The notes beneath the pieces are model-generated. The model had not been told where the DNA came from and made no database searches. It worked only from the letters and a program-made list of their open reading frames with translations. A stretch of 64,000 nucleotides of DNA from Chryseobacterium gambrini (GTDB taxonomy: Bacteria; Bacteroidota; Bacteroidia; Flavobacteriales; Weeksellaceae), in the NCBI RefSeq assembly GCF_900156825.1, contig NZ_FTOV01000006.1, positions 1 through 64,000 on the forward strand, read 5' to 3'. The position numbers were made by a program, and so were the translations under genes. Positions 1 through 9,584 of the stretch are shown here, piece after piece. Position 1 is the first letter of the stretch, and each line of letters starts with the position of its first letter.

Positions 1-139
1 TCGGTGTGGTAAAAAACAAAATGGCTTATCAACCAGATTATCAAAAAAACTTTAAAATTTTAACCTGATTAATTTGCGTATTAACATAGAACATCTGGGC
101 TAAAACATTCTCCGTAGCTCAATATTTGACATTCAAAAA

Positions 140-517
140 TCAATCATCAGTAGATTTCAGTGCCCATGCAATCAGCGGAGCCTGCATAAAAAGCCTTCCC
201 AATCTTTGATTGTCCGTGTTCAGTCCAAAAGAATCCCTTCTGTTTTTGTATTGGGCAATATTCCCGGGAAAAACAGCCGCGAAAAATCCCGCAACAATTC
301 TTCCCATATTTTTTCTGTATTTTTTAGGCGTTGCGATCATTGCCGTTCCTAAAGCGATTTCGGCAACTCCCGAATAAACAACAGTATCATCTTTATCCAG
401 AGGAACCCATTCCGGAACCTGTGCCTGAAACTCTTTCCTTGCGAAAGTAAGATGTCCTATTCCTGCGGTAATTAAAAATGCGCCGAGTGCAATTCTTGAA
501 ATATTTTTTGCTTCCAT
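140..517 (-). CDS. DoxX-like small integral membrane protein
   Basis: A 125-residue protein with four hydrophobic segments at about residues 5-22, 45-63, 72-86 and 105-120, the layout of the DoxX/MauE-like membrane family. The motif GIGHLTFA near the first segment and the polar stretch around PEWVPLDKDD are typical of the DoxX-type proteins of flavobacteria. The exact function of this family is not settled; proposed roles are in redox or oxidative-stress membrane complexes. The frame is open upstream to 556, but the start at 517 (MEAKN) is preferred because it puts the first membrane helix at the N-terminus. It is divergent from scoA, with about 130 bp between the starts. Confidence 0.75.
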   Translation of the reverse strand: MEAKNISRIALGAFLITAGIGHLTFARKEFQAQVPEWVPLDKDDTVVYSGVAEIALGTAMIATPKKYRKNMGRIVAGFFAAVFPGNIAQYKNRRDSFGLNTDNQRLGRLFMQAPLIAWALKSTDD

Positions 518-646
518 AATATAAATATTTGTGGGGTGATGATGTAGACTATCCAAATTTCAGACCATGAAAAAATCAAAAAAACCTGAACACCGGATAT
601 ATGAGAAAAATTATTAAATTTAGCCAACAGAAAAATCTAATATTTC

Positions 647-1348
647 ATGATAGATAAAAGAGTAAAAAATGCAAAGGAAGCCATCGAAGGCATTAAAGAC
701 GGAATGACATTAATGTTAGGCGGATTCGGACTTTGCGGAATTCCTGAAAACTCAATTAATGCTTTGGTAGAGAGTGATGTAAAAGACTTAACCTGTATTT
801 CAAACAACGCCGGAGTAGACGATTTCGGTTTGGGATTGCTGCTTCACAAAAGACAGATCAAAAAAATGATTTCCTCTTATGTGGGAGAAAACGCAGAATT
901 TGAAAGACAGATGCTTTCAGGAGAACTGGAAGTGGAACTTACTCCACAGGGAACTTTGGCAGAAAAATGCAGAGCGGCACAGGCTGGAATTCCCGCTTTC
1001 TACACACCGGCTGGTTTCGGAACGGAAGTAGCGGAAGGAAAAGAAGTAAAAGATTTCAAAGGAAAACCCCACATTCTGGAATATGCTTATGAAGCGGACT
1101 TCTCAATTGTAAAAGCATGGAAAGGAGATCACGCCGGAAACCTTATATTCAAAGGATCGGCAAGAAATTTTAATCATCCGATGGCGGGAGCAGGAAAAAT
1201 TACCATTGCAGAAGTAGAGGAATTGGTAGAGCCGGGAGAATTGGATCCTAACCAGATTCACATTCCGGGAATCATGATTCAGAGAATTTTTCAGGGTGAG
1301 AAATTCGAAAAAAGAATCGAGCAGAGAACCGTTAGAAAAAGAGATTAA
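647..1348 (+). CDS. scoA: 3-oxoacid CoA-transferase subunit A
   Basis: Alpha subunit of a succinyl-CoA:3-oxoacid CoA-transferase, which moves CoA from succinyl-CoA to acetoacetate in ketone-body or branched-chain amino acid catabolism in the cytoplasm. The 233-residue length is normal for a separate A subunit. The family signature is visible at residues 18-33 ([16 protein letters not shown]), followed by the conserved SNNAG at 52-56. The partner subunit scoB lies on the same strand but 2 kb downstream, past an ABC exporter on the opposite strand, so the two are not one simple transcript. A strong terminator hairpin follows directly. Confidence 0.93.
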   Translation: MIDKRVKNAKEAIEGIKDGMTLMLGGFGLCGIPENSINALVESDVKDLTCISNNAGVDDFGLGLLLHKRQIKKMISSYVGENAEFERQMLSGELEVELTPQGTLAEKCRAAQAGIPAFYTPAGFGTEVAEGKEVKDFKGKPHILEYAYEADFSIVKAWKGDHAGNLIFKGSARNFNHPMAGAGKITIAEVEELVEPGELDPNQIHIPGIMIQRIFQGEKFEKRIEQRTVRKRD

Positions 1349-1372
1349 TTTTAAATTTCTTCATAAAAATAA

Positions 1373-1405
1373 TACCCCGAAATCAACATTCGGGGTAATT
1401 TATTT
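1373..1405 (+). terminator. Terminator hairpin after scoA
   Basis: A stem of TACCCCGAA pairing with TTCGGGGTA around a seven-base loop, followed by a T-rich run. It starts 25 bp after the scoA stop and should end that transcript before the antisense ABC exporter gene. Confidence 0.8.
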
Positions 1406-1422
1406 TAGTTATAAAAGCCTAA

Positions 1423-1450
1423 TTGTCATTCTGAACAAAGTGAAGAATCT
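1423..1450. repeat. Dispersed TGTCATTCTGA / GAAGAATCT repeat, copy 1
   Basis: Intergenic copy of a short dispersed sequence that reads roughly TGTCATTCTGAA then GTGAAGAATCT. Related copies occur at 16033-16112 (as a hairpin), 18722-18750 and 56818-56844. It lies between the scoA terminator and the 3' end of the ABC exporter gene. Confidence 0.6.
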
Positions 1451-1476
1451 CACAATCATATCAACTTCCATCTCAT

Positions 1477-3270
1477 CTACACCAAAGTTTTTCTCTCCCC
1501 GATCTGCTGTCTCCACATGGCATAATACAAACCTTTTTCTTCAATAAGATTAAGATGAGAGCCGGTTTCTACAATTTGTCCGCGTTCTAAAACGTAAATT
1601 CTGTCGGCGTGCATAATCGTGCTTAAACGGTGTGCAATAAGAACCGTAATCTGCTCTTTTTCCTTAGAAATTTCTTTAATGGTTGTGGTAATTTCCTCTT
1701 CTGTAATACTGTCCAGTGCAGAAGTAGCTTCATCAAAGATCAGTAAATGAGGTTTTCTCAGTAACGCTCTTGCAATCGCAATTCTCTGCTTTTCACCGCC
1801 GCTTAGTTTTAGTCCGCCTTCTCCGATCACGGTATTAATCCCGTTTTCAGCACGTTCCAAAAGCGCGGTACAGCTTGATTTTTTTAAAGCCAGCTGCAAA
1901 TCTTCTTCCGTCGCAGACGGATTTACAAACAAAAGATTTTCTTTAATAGTTCCTGCAAAAAGCTGAGTATCCTGCGTTACAAATCCGATCTGGTTTCTCA
2001 GTTCATCAAAATCAAATTCCTTTCCGTTGATATTGTTGTATAAAATAGAGCCTTCCTGCGGTCTGTACAATCCCACCAACAGTTTTACCAGAGTACTTTT
2101 TCCCGAACCGCTTGGTCCTACAAAAGCAATGGTCTCTCCGTTTTTTACATTAAAGGAAATAGAACTTAAAGCCTTATAATGCGCAGTCTGATGCTGAAAA
2201 GAAACTTTTTCAAACTCAAGCTCCTCAATAGCTCCGATTTTCTTTGGCGTTAAAGGTTTTGGTTCCACTTCTTTTTTCATCACCCGGTCGAAATTATTCA
2301 GCGAAGCCTGAGCTTCACGGTAAGAAATGATGATGTTTCCGATTTCCTGCATCGGTCCGAAAATAAAGAATCCGTAAAACATTAATGATAAATACTGTCC
2401 CGGAGTTACAATATTTTTAAAAATTAATAACAACAACGTAAATGTGATGATCTGCTGTAAAAAATTAACCAGAGTTCCCTGTACAAAACTCAGGGAACGG
2501 ATACTTTTTACCTTTCTCAGTTCCAGATTCAGAATTTTGTAGGTATTGTTGTTCAGACGTTCAACTTCCTGATTGGTCAGTCCCAGACTTTTTACGATCT
2601 CAATATTTCTGAGACTTTCCGTGGTACTTCCCGCAAGATTTGTAGTTTCGGTAACAATATTTTTCTGAATGGTTTTTATTCTCTTGCTTAATAAATTCGT
2701 TACCACTGCAATAAAAATAATTCCGACTACATAAACCGGCATAATCGACCAGTGCAGACGAATCGCGTACACAGAAACGAAAATAATACTCACCAGAATT
2801 CCAAAAAAGACATTAATGAAATTATTGATAAACTTTACAGAATCTTCACGTACTTTCGTTAAAATGGAAAGTGTTTCACCACTTCTCTGGTCTTCAAATT
2901 CCTGAAAAGGAAGCCTCATCGAATGCTTCAGACCGTCCGTGAATATTTTAGCCCCAAATTTCTGTATAATCACATTCACCACATAATCCTGAAACGCTTT
3001 GGCGATACGGCTTATCATCGCAGTACCGATTAAAAGTCCTAAAAAGTAAAAAACTCCATGATAGATATCAGTTCCGTAAAGATAGTCTTCCATATTTCGG
3101 GGAAGAGTTTTCTCTTTATCAAAAAAATTGGGATGGGTTACAAGTTTGTCTAATATGTTTCCTGTAATCGCAGGTGCAAACAAAGAAAAAACCTGATTTA
3201 CAGCCGCTAAAATAAGCGATATAATAATCAGCCATTTATAAGGTTTGAGGTAATGTAATAAAATTTTCAT
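1477..3270 (-). CDS. ABC exporter, fused permease and ATPase
   Basis: A 597-residue half-transporter of the type I exporter (MsbA/multidrug) class: six membrane helices within residues 10-320, then an ATPase domain. Walker A is at 385-393 (GPSGSGKST), the Q-loop glutamine at 433, the signature LSGGE at 489-493, Walker B LLIFDE at 509-514 and the switch histidine at 547. All catalytic positions are intact, so it should work as a homodimer or with a partner half-transporter. The substrate cannot be told from sequence; lipid or drug export is usual. It is transcribed against its neighbours and sits between scoA and scoB, splitting what is an operon in many other bacteria. Confidence 0.9.
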   Translation of the reverse strand: MKILLHYLKPYKWLIIISLILAAVNQVFSLFAPAITGNILDKLVTHPNFFDKEKTLPRNMEDYLYGTDIYHGVFYFLGLLIGTAMISRIAKAFQDYVVNVIIQKFGAKIFTDGLKHSMRLPFQEFEDQRSGETLSILTKVREDSVKFINNFINVFFGILVSIIFVSVYAIRLHWSIMPVYVVGIIFIAVVTNLLSKRIKTIQKNIVTETTNLAGSTTESLRNIEIVKSLGLTNQEVERLNNNTYKILNLELRKVKSIRSLSFVQGTLVNFLQQIITFTLLLLIFKNIVTPGQYLSLMFYGFFIFGPMQEIGNIIISYREAQASLNNFDRVMKKEVEPKPLTPKKIGAIEELEFEKVSFQHQTAHYKALSSISFNVKNGETIAFVGPSGSGKSTLVKLLVGLYRPQEGSILYNNINGKEFDFDELRNQIGFVTQDTQLFAGTIKENLLFVNPSATEEDLQLALKKSSCTALLERAENGINTVIGEGGLKLSGGEKQRIAIARALLRKPHLLIFDEATSALDSITEEEITTTIKEISKEKEQITVLIAHRLSTIMHADRIYVLERGQIVETGSHLNLIEEKGLYYAMWRQQIGERKTLV

Positions 3271-3392
3271 CGTTTAAATTAAAAGATTACAAATCTACGA
3301 CAATTTGCCATTCAAAATTTATCATAGGATAAGAAAGAAAATTATTTCGTAATTCTGAAAAAATGGCTAATTTGGCGGGATAAGATTAAGCT

Positions 3393-4046
3393 ATGCTGAC
3401 TAAAGAACAAATTGCACAAAGAATTTCAAGAGAAGTAAAAGACGGATATTATGTAAATTTAGGAATCGGAATTCCCACATTGGTTGCCAACTACGTTCCG
3501 GACAATCTTTCGGTAGAGTTCCAGAGTGAGAACGGAGTTTTGGGAATGGGGCCCTTTCCTTTTGAAGGAGAAGAAGATGCAGATGTCATTAATGCAGGAA
3601 AACAGACGATCACGATTTTAGACGGAGGTTCCTTCTTCGATTCGGCGTTCAGTTTCGGGATGATCAGAGCACAGAAAGTGGATCTTACCATTTTAGGAGC
3701 CATGGAAGTTGCCGAAAACGGAGATATTGCCAACTGGAAAATTCCGGGAAAAATGGTAAAAGGAATGGGAGGTGCAATGGATTTGGTAGCTTCGGCAGAA
3801 AATATTATCGTTGCGATGATGCACGTAAACAAAGCAGGAGAAAGTAAAATACTTAAAAAATGTACCCTTCCTTTAACGGGAGTAAACTGTGTAAAAAGAG
3901 TCGTTACCGAATTAGCAGTTTTAGACGTTACTCCGGATGGTTTCAAGCTTGTTGAAAGAGCTCCGGGAGTTTCTGTGGAGCACATCATACAATCTACAGA
4001 AGCCGATCTGATTATTGAAGGAGAAATTCCTGAAATGCAGTTCTGA
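3393..4046 (+). CDS. scoB: 3-oxoacid CoA-transferase subunit B
   Basis: Beta (catalytic) subunit of the succinyl-CoA:3-oxoacid CoA-transferase, 217 residues. The active-site motif FQSENGVLG is at residues 43-51, with the catalytic glutamate that carries the CoA thioester at residue 46. The glycine-rich segment GIGIPT at 24-29 is also typical. It must pair with ScoA, encoded about 2 kb upstream on the same strand. The 122-bp region upstream, shared with the divergent ABC exporter, should hold its own promoter. A strong hairpin terminator follows. Confidence 0.93.
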   Translation: MLTKEQIAQRISREVKDGYYVNLGIGIPTLVANYVPDNLSVEFQSENGVLGMGPFPFEGEEDADVINAGKQTITILDGGSFFDSAFSFGMIRAQKVDLTILGAMEVAENGDIANWKIPGKMVKGMGGAMDLVASAENIIVAMMHVNKAGESKILKKCTLPLTGVNCVKRVVTELAVLDVTPDGFKLVERAPGVSVEHIIQSTEADLIIEGEIPEMQF

Positions 4047-4054
4047 TAAAAAAC

Positions 4055-4090
4055 AAAAGCTGTTTCAATTGTCTGAAACAGCTTTTTTGT
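4055..4090 (+). terminator. Terminator hairpin after scoB
   Basis: A stem AAAAGCTGTTTCA pairs with TGAAACAGCTTTT around a six-base loop and runs into TTTTTTG. It begins eight bases after the scoB stop. The A-run on the other flank means it could also end the convergent gene at 4147-4827. Confidence 0.85.
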
Positions 4091-4146
4091 TAAGCATCAT
4101 TTATTTCATTCAAACCTATGAGCGTGTAAAGTATCTTCAGATTTCT

Positions 4147-4827
4147 TTAAAATAAAAATTTAAAACCGAAAGACAGTGTAGAGATGGCATTTCCGTTAGG
4201 TCCGAATACCGCCTTATTATAATCCGGTACTACAGTGGCAACATGAGCCAGGGAAAAATCCGTTGTTTTAATATCTTTTGTTGTTCCCGGATAGTTTTTA
4301 ATTGTTGTATACGAAAGATTAGCCAGATTATAAGAAAATTCTACCGTAAAATGTTTGGTGAGAACATAATCTAATCCTCCGGAAACAGCCAGCCCTATCT
4401 GATTTACCTTGATATCACTATTCGGTACAAATTGTCCGTTTGCTGTCATTTTCGTTTTTCCTGAAATAATAGGAACTGCAAGTTGCCCGAAAAAGAAAAG
4501 TCCTCCGTGTATATTCCAGTATTTTCTTGCCAGAGGTTCCACCACCAGAAGATTCGTTTTTAAAGTTACATTATCCGCAACCTGATTTTGAGATTTTACA
4601 CCAATATTTCCTGCTGCAATTCCTATGGCAGTGGAAGGCCCCACAAAATAACCGGCGAGAGGAAGAATCGTAGTACTGGAAGATTTACCGGTTTCCGAAC
4701 CGTCATTTGTGCTTTGATAGCCAAATTGTGCAGTTGCAAACCAAGTTCCTTTTAGACCTTCTTGCTTTTCCTGTGCGTTGCATAGCCCCATTATTATCAT
4801 AGAGCCAGCTAATAACATTTTTTTCAT
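4147..4827 (-). CDS. Outer-membrane beta-barrel protein
   Basis: A 226-residue protein with a Sec signal peptide (about residues 1-18, ending CNAQ) and alternating hydrophobic/polar strands ending in a terminal phenylalanine (SFGFKFLF), as expected for a protein folded by the BAM complex. The pattern (GYFVGPSTAIG, GGLDYVLTKHFTVEFSYN) resembles small porin/OmpW-like barrels of Bacteroidota. No substrate or partner is suggested by the neighbours. It is a single gene, convergent with scoB and preceded by an unusually AT-rich 380-bp region. Confidence 0.8.
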   Translation of the reverse strand: MKKMLLAGSMIIMGLCNAQEKQEGLKGTWFATAQFGYQSTNDGSETGKSSSTTILPLAGYFVGPSTAIGIAAGNIGVKSQNQVADNVTLKTNLLVVEPLARKYWNIHGGLFFFGQLAVPIISGKTKMTANGQFVPNSDIKVNQIGLAVSGGLDYVLTKHFTVEFSYNLANLSYTTIKNYPGTTKDIKTTDFSLAHVATVVPDYNKAVFGPNGNAISTLSFGFKFLF

Positions 4828-5211
4828 GTTCCTAATTTTATTTATTTAACACGATCAAATTTAGGGGGGTATTCATCTTTTTTTGTGATGATTTTCGCTG
4901 ATATTTGTCATTTTGATATTTATCATTTTTTCTAAAAAATATAAATTTTATTTTTAAATTTACGGTATTTTAAGTATTTTTATTATTTTATTTTTAATTA
5001 ATAATTGTTTATTTTAAATTTTATATATTTAAAATATGAATCGAATTTTCAATTATTATTCATAAAATCAATATTCATTTTTTTTTATTGAAGAAGCTAA
5101 CTTTTATCATACTCCGGAATTCTAAAAACAACAGTTTGTTCGCTAACTTTGAGTATACAAAATGGAGTTTAGTAAGTGATTTCTTTAAAAACAATTTAAA
5201 TTTTGAATATT
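4828..5211. other. AT-rich intergenic region between divergent genes
   Basis: About 380 bp with no credible gene, extremely AT-rich, especially between 4910 and 5100 where long runs of A and T alternate. It separates the divergent starts of the barrel protein and the CBS protein, so it must carry both promoters. I see no clear operator or hairpin in it. Confidence 0.6.
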
Positions 5212-5640
5212 ATGAAACAAAGAATTCCTGTATCTCAGATCATGACGAAAGACTTAATAACTCTTAATGTTTCGAATACACTGTATGATGCCGAAAAATT
5301 ATTTAAGAATCACAAAATAAGACACATTCCTGTTGTGGAAGATAAAAAACTGCTGGGAGTATTAAGCTATTCCGATTTATTGAAAATCAGCTATGCAGAT
5401 GTGGAGGAAGCAGAGGATGTTGAAACAGATGGCGTTTCTGCCGTAGTATATGATATTTTCAGCATTTCGCAGGTGATGACGAAAAGCCCGATGATTGTAG
5501 AACCCAATACAACCATTAAAGAAGTGGTGGAAATTTTATCTGAACAGAGCTTTCATTCTATTCCTGTAGTGGAAAATGGAGAACTGAAAGGGATTGTAAC
5601 TACCACAGATATTTTAAAATATTTATTGAAACAATATTAA
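5212..5640 (+). CDS. Tandem CBS-domain protein
   Basis: A 142-residue protein made of two CBS domains (about residues 5-62 and 78-140), each with the pattern VSQIMTKDLITL / ISQVMTKSPMIVEP followed by IRHIPVVE or FHSIPVVE. Paired CBS domains usually bind adenosine nucleotides and regulate other proteins; free-standing ones have no known enzymatic role. The ATG at 5212 is preferred over the in-frame TTG nine bases earlier. It appears monocistronic and is followed by a strong palindromic terminator. Confidence 0.88.
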   Translation: MKQRIPVSQIMTKDLITLNVSNTLYDAEKLFKNHKIRHIPVVEDKKLLGVLSYSDLLKISYADVEEAEDVETDGVSAVVYDIFSISQVMTKSPMIVEPNTTIKEVVEILSEQSFHSIPVVENGELKGIVTTTDILKYLLKQY

Positions 5641-5711
5641 ATTACAGATAGTACTTCTGCTTTATTTTGATATCGGATATTAAGCAGACAATTAACAGAT
5701 TATCATGAATT

Positions 5712-5744
5712 AATCCCTTCAAAACCGGACATTTTGAAGGGATT
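5712..5744. terminator. Bidirectional terminator between CBS and DUF4197 genes
   Basis: A perfect 13-bp stem, AATCCCTTCAAAA pairing with TTTTGAAGGGATT, around a seven-base loop, lying between two convergent genes. Its symmetry suits termination from either side. Confidence 0.75.
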
Positions 5745-5754
5745 AGATTTTAAA

Positions 5755-6564
5755 TTATTTTCCGTCCTGCGCTCCGAAAACCTTCTGCAAAATACTTGTG
5801 GTTCTCATGGCGGGAGTATTTCGGATTCCGCTTTCTTTTTCTGCCACCATTTTGAAAACTCCGTTAATGGTTTCTGTGGTTACATATTCATTAAGATCTG
5901 TAGTTACAGCCTGTCCTGTAAAAGTATTGTATTTAGAAATAATATTGCTCCAGACTTTATCGGCTCCCACTTTTCCCAGTGAAGCTTTTACTTTTGGCTG
6001 AAACGCTGTAAATAATTGCGATTGAGTTTTAGTCTGTAAATAGTTTGTCGCTGCATTATTACTTCCCAGTAAAATATTTTTAGCATCCGTGATCGTCATT
6101 GAAGTAATCGCTTTTGTAAAGATCGGGGCAGCTTCCGTTACGGCATCTTCCGCAGCTCTGTTCAGCAATTTCACGCCCTGATCGGCAAGACTTCCCAACC
6201 CGATAGAGCGTAAAGTAGTGTCGATTTTTCTCAGTTTTTCAGGCATTAAGATTTTTACAGCTTCATTTTTCAGGAAACCGTCCGTTACACCTAATTTTTT
6301 CACGCCTTCATTCACACCCAGACTTAATGCTTCCTTTAGTCCCGAAGAAATCTGCGTTGAAGTAAGACTTCCGAGGTTGATTGGAGATGTGGTTGTAGTC
6401 GTTTTTGGAGTGGTTGCTGTTCCGCTGGTTTGAGCAGGAATTTTCGGATTGTTAAGATCAATTCCTGTCTGATCTTTCACCGTAGATTTTATGACATCTA
6501 AAATCTGTGCCTGTGCAGAAACAGAAAATAAAAGTCCGCCCGCCAATAGAAATGTTTTTCTCAT
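5755..6564 (-). CDS. DUF4197 family exported protein
   Basis: A 269-residue protein with a signal peptide (about residues 1-19, ending SAQA), a Thr/Pro-rich linker at about 45-65 (TTTPKTTTTTSP) and a helical C-terminal domain that matches the DUF4197 family by its conserved core: the pattern LKEALSLGVNEGVKKL, then KILMPEKLRKID and LNRAAEDAVTEAAPIF. The function of the family is unknown; members are usually periplasmic. It is a single gene, convergent with the CBS gene and divergent from the GH20 enzyme. Confidence 0.82.
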   Translation of the reverse strand: MRKTFLLAGGLLFSVSAQAQILDVIKSTVKDQTGIDLNNPKIPAQTSGTATTPKTTTTTSPINLGSLTSTQISSGLKEALSLGVNEGVKKLGVTDGFLKNEAVKILMPEKLRKIDTTLRSIGLGSLADQGVKLLNRAAEDAVTEAAPIFTKAITSMTITDAKNILLGSNNAATNYLQTKTQSQLFTAFQPKVKASLGKVGADKVWSNIISKYNTFTGQAVTTDLNEYVTTETINGVFKMVAEKESGIRNTPAMRTTSILQKVFGAQDGK

Positions 6565-6667
6565 CGTTTATTTTTTACAAAATTAGATGTTTTCTTGTTT
6601 AATAAGTTAAATTACGTTTAAAAATTTTCAGAAAATAAGTATATTCGCTTAATCTTAAACTCACAAA

Positions 6668-8938
6668 ATGCAGCGTTTTTTACTGGTACTTTCTGTGCTT
6701 TTTTCAAGTCTTTTTTTTACTCAAACCAGATTAAATTTAATTCCCTATCCGCAAAAGGTTGAATTAAAAACAGGGAATTTCGAAATAAGCGGGAATACAC
6801 TTTTCGTGGGAGACAAAAAATCTAATGAATACAAATATTTTATGGATAATTTTAAAAAAATCTATCCAAAAAATTCATCTGAAAACATAAAAAAAACAAA
6901 ACCAAATTTTATTTCGCTACTGTTAAATAAAGATTTAAAAATTGATAATAAACGAGAGTTTAATTCAAATTACATTATAAATATCAGCAACGAAATGATT
7001 ATGGTTATTGGAAAGAACCCTGAAGGTCTTTTTCAAGGCATTCAAACTCTTTTACAATTAATAAAAACTTCAGAAGACGGAAAAATTCCCGCCCTCGAAA
7101 TCCTGGATTCCCCAAAATTCCAATGGAGAGGAATGCATTTGGATGTTTCCAGACATTTTTTCACGGTTGATGAAGTAAAACAGTACATTGATTATCTTGC
7201 CATGTACAAACTCAATACTTTCCACTGGCATTTAACCGACGATCAGGGTTGGAGAATTGAGATCAAAAAATATCCGAAATTAACGCAGATCGGCTCTAAA
7301 CGTAAAGAATCGATGATTGGAGCGTATGTTGACAATACCTTCGACGGAAAACCTTACGGACCGTATTTTTATACGCAGGATCAGATTAAAGAAGTCGTAA
7401 AATACGCTCAGGAAAGACATATTACCGTAGTTCCCGAAATTGAAATGCCGGGTCACGCTTTAGCTGCACTTTCCGCCTATCCGGATTTAGCCTGTACAAA
7501 AGGATCTTTCGAACCGGCTACAAAATGGGGTGTTTTTGATGATGTTTTCTGTCCGAAAGACGAAACTTTTACCTTTTTAGAAAATGTTTTAGATGAGGTA
7601 ATTGCTCTTTTTCCTTCACAATACATTCACATCGGAGGCGATGAATGCCCGAAAACAAGATGGAAAGAATGCGCACATTGTCAGGAATTAATCAAAAAAA
7701 ATAACCTGAAAGATGAACATGGTCTGCAAAGTTATTTTATCCAACGAATTGAAAAATACGTGAATTCAAAAGGCAGAAAAATTATCGGCTGGGACGAAAT
7801 TCTTGAAGGCGGACTGGCTCCGAATGCTGCAGTAATGAGCTGGACAGGAATTAAAGGCGGGGTAGAAGCTGCAAAATCCGGTCATTTTGCCGTCATGACT
7901 CCCGGTTCTTACTGTTATTTCGATCATTATCAGGGAGATCCGGCGACGGAACCCAATGCTTTCGGAGGATTTACGCCTTTGGATAAAGTCTATTCTTATA
8001 ATCCGATTCCCGAAGAGCTGAATGCTGAACAGGCAAAATACATTTTAGGAGTTCAGGCAAATCTGTGGACGGAATACATTCTCGATTTCAACCACGTTCA
8101 GTATATGATTTTCCCGAGATTACTGGCACTTTCGGAAGTAGGTTGGGGAACTGCTGATCCTAAAAATTACAAGGAATTTGAAGGAAGAGTAGTAAGTGAA
8201 TTCAGAAATCTGGATAAAATGGGAGTGAATTATGCGAAAAGCATTTACAATGTTTCAGGTAAAGTAATTTCTTCTGAAAATGGTGTTGCCTATGAACTTT
8301 CAACCTCACAAAATCCGGATGGAATCCGATATACAGTGGACGGAACGGATCCTTCAGCTAATTCTCAGACCTATAAAAATCCTGTTCAGATTTCAAAATC
8401 AATGACGGTTAAATCTGCCTATTTCGAAAATGGGCAGCTTAAAAGCGCTGTATCTTCCCAAAGTTTTACGATATCCAAAACAACCGGAAAAAAAATTACA
8501 TTAGAAGAACAGCCAAGTGAAAATTATTCTTTCGGCGGAGCTTTTACTTTAGTCGACGGAATTACTGGAAACCAAAAGCAATTGGGAAAAACATGGCTTG
8601 GTTTTAATGGAAAAGATGTGGTGGCAACCATTGATTTTGGACAGAAAATTCAGTTTTCGGAAGTCTATTTCAATACTTTAGACAACAAAGGAAGCTGGAT
8701 TCATTTCGCTAAATCCGCCCAGATTTTTGTGTCTGACAATGGAGCAGATTTTAAGTTAATCAAAGAAGTCGGAAAAGAAGAAATTCTTTCAGCAAAAGGA
8801 AAAATTAAAGTGAATGTTGGAAGTCAGAATTCAAAATATATTAAGGTTAAAATAGAAAATGTGGGCATTATTCCTGCGGGAAATCCGGGTGCGGATTCTA
8901 AAGCGTGGCTTTTTGTTGACGAAATTGGCGTAAATTAG
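6668..8938 (+). CDS. GH20 beta-N-acetylhexosaminidase
   Basis: A 756-residue secreted glycoside hydrolase that removes terminal beta-linked GlcNAc or GalNAc. After a signal peptide (residues 1-18) comes a GH20b domain to about 145, then the TIM-barrel catalytic domain with WHLTDDQGWRIE at 187-198 and the Asp-Glu catalytic pair in HIGGDECPKTRW (Asp325, Glu326). The C-terminal part after about 530 holds a chitobiase-type module (YTVDGTDPSANS) and a discoidin-like carbohydrate-binding domain near 620-755. No T9SS sorting domain is visible. A Crp/Fnr gene starts 16 bp downstream. With the glycosylasparaginase and beta-mannosidase about 6-8 kb away it fits glycoprotein glycan degradation. Confidence 0.93.
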   Translation: MQRFLLVLSVLFSSLFFTQTRLNLIPYPQKVELKTGNFEISGNTLFVGDKKSNEYKYFMDNFKKIYPKNSSENIKKTKPNFISLLLNKDLKIDNKREFNSNYIINISNEMIMVIGKNPEGLFQGIQTLLQLIKTSEDGKIPALEILDSPKFQWRGMHLDVSRHFFTVDEVKQYIDYLAMYKLNTFHWHLTDDQGWRIEIKKYPKLTQIGSKRKESMIGAYVDNTFDGKPYGPYFYTQDQIKEVVKYAQERHITVVPEIEMPGHALAALSAYPDLACTKGSFEPATKWGVFDDVFCPKDETFTFLENVLDEVIALFPSQYIHIGGDECPKTRWKECAHCQELIKKNNLKDEHGLQSYFIQRIEKYVNSKGRKIIGWDEILEGGLAPNAAVMSWTGIKGGVEAAKSGHFAVMTPGSYCYFDHYQGDPATEPNAFGGFTPLDKVYSYNPIPEELNAEQAKYILGVQANLWTEYILDFNHVQYMIFPRLLALSEVGWGTADPKNYKEFEGRVVSEFRNLDKMGVNYAKSIYNVSGKVISSENGVAYELSTSQNPDGIRYTVDGTDPSANSQTYKNPVQISKSMTVKSAYFENGQLKSAVSSQSFTISKTTGKKITLEEQPSENYSFGGAFTLVDGITGNQKQLGKTWLGFNGKDVVATIDFGQKIQFSEVYFNTLDNKGSWIHFAKSAQIFVSDNGADFKLIKEVGKEEILSAKGKIKVNVGSQNSKYIKVKIENVGIIPAGNPGADSKAWLFVDEIGVN

Positions 8939-8954
8939 CCTTAGAAATTTAATT

Positions 8955-9584
8955 ATGCAGGATTCAGTGCTTTCTTCAGAATTTACTTCCTCTCCGGAAC
9001 TCGTTGAAAAACTCTACCAATATGGAGTAACGAAAACGTATCAGGAAGGTGATATTATTCTCGATGAAAATTCGTCCATCCGTTCCATTCCGATTGTGAT
9101 GAAAGGGATGATGAAAGTCATCCGCACCGAAGAAGACGGGAGGGAAATTCTTCTGTACTACATCAAAGCAGGAGAAAGCTGCATCATGTCTTTTCTGGGC
9201 GGAATGCATAACGAAAAAAGCATAGTAAAAGCGGAAGTAGAAGAAGATACTGAAATTCTGTTTCTGCCTGTAGACAAGGTTTCATTGTTTATTAAAGAAT
9301 ATCCTGAATGGCTCGATTATATTTTCAGGCTGTACCATAAACGTTTTGAAGAACTCTTGGATATCATCAATGCGATCGCTTTCAAAAAAGTAGATGAAAG
9401 ACTGCTGAATCTTCTCCATAAAAAATCCGAAATTCTGAATTCCAAAACCATCATAATCACCCACGAACAGCTTGCCAATGAACTTGGAACAGCCAGAGTA
9501 GTCGTTTCCCGACTCCTGAAACAACTCGAAGACTCCGGAAAACTCCAGCTCGGACGAAATAAAATTATGATTTTAGAAGATTAG
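8955..9584 (+). CDS. Crp/Fnr family transcription regulator
   Basis: A 209-residue regulator with an N-terminal cyclic-nucleotide-binding-type barrel (about residues 20-115) and a C-terminal winged helix-turn-helix at about 150-205 (LANELGTARVVVSRLLKQLE). No N-terminal cysteine cluster for a Fnr-type iron-sulfur centre is present, so oxygen sensing through such a cluster is unlikely. It follows the hexosaminidase by 16 bp but precedes a TauE permease and a persulfide-dioxygenase-like gene. A shared palindromic site lies upstream of both of those, which suggests this protein controls sulfur-compound detoxification; that link is inference. Confidence 0.88.
   Translation: MQDSVLSSEFTSSPELVEKLYQYGVTKTYQEGDIILDENSSIRSIPIVMKGMMKVIRTEEDGREILLYYIKAGESCIMSFLGGMHNEKSIVKAEVEEDTEILFLPVDKVSLFIKEYPEWLDYIFRLYHKRFEELLDIINAIAFKKVDERLLNLLHKKSEILNSKTIIITHEQLANELGTARVVVSRLLKQLEDSGKLQLGRNKIMILED

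Noticed and set aside
1..139. Possible gene end at the left edge
   Set aside because: Too little sequence and no recognisable protein on either strand.
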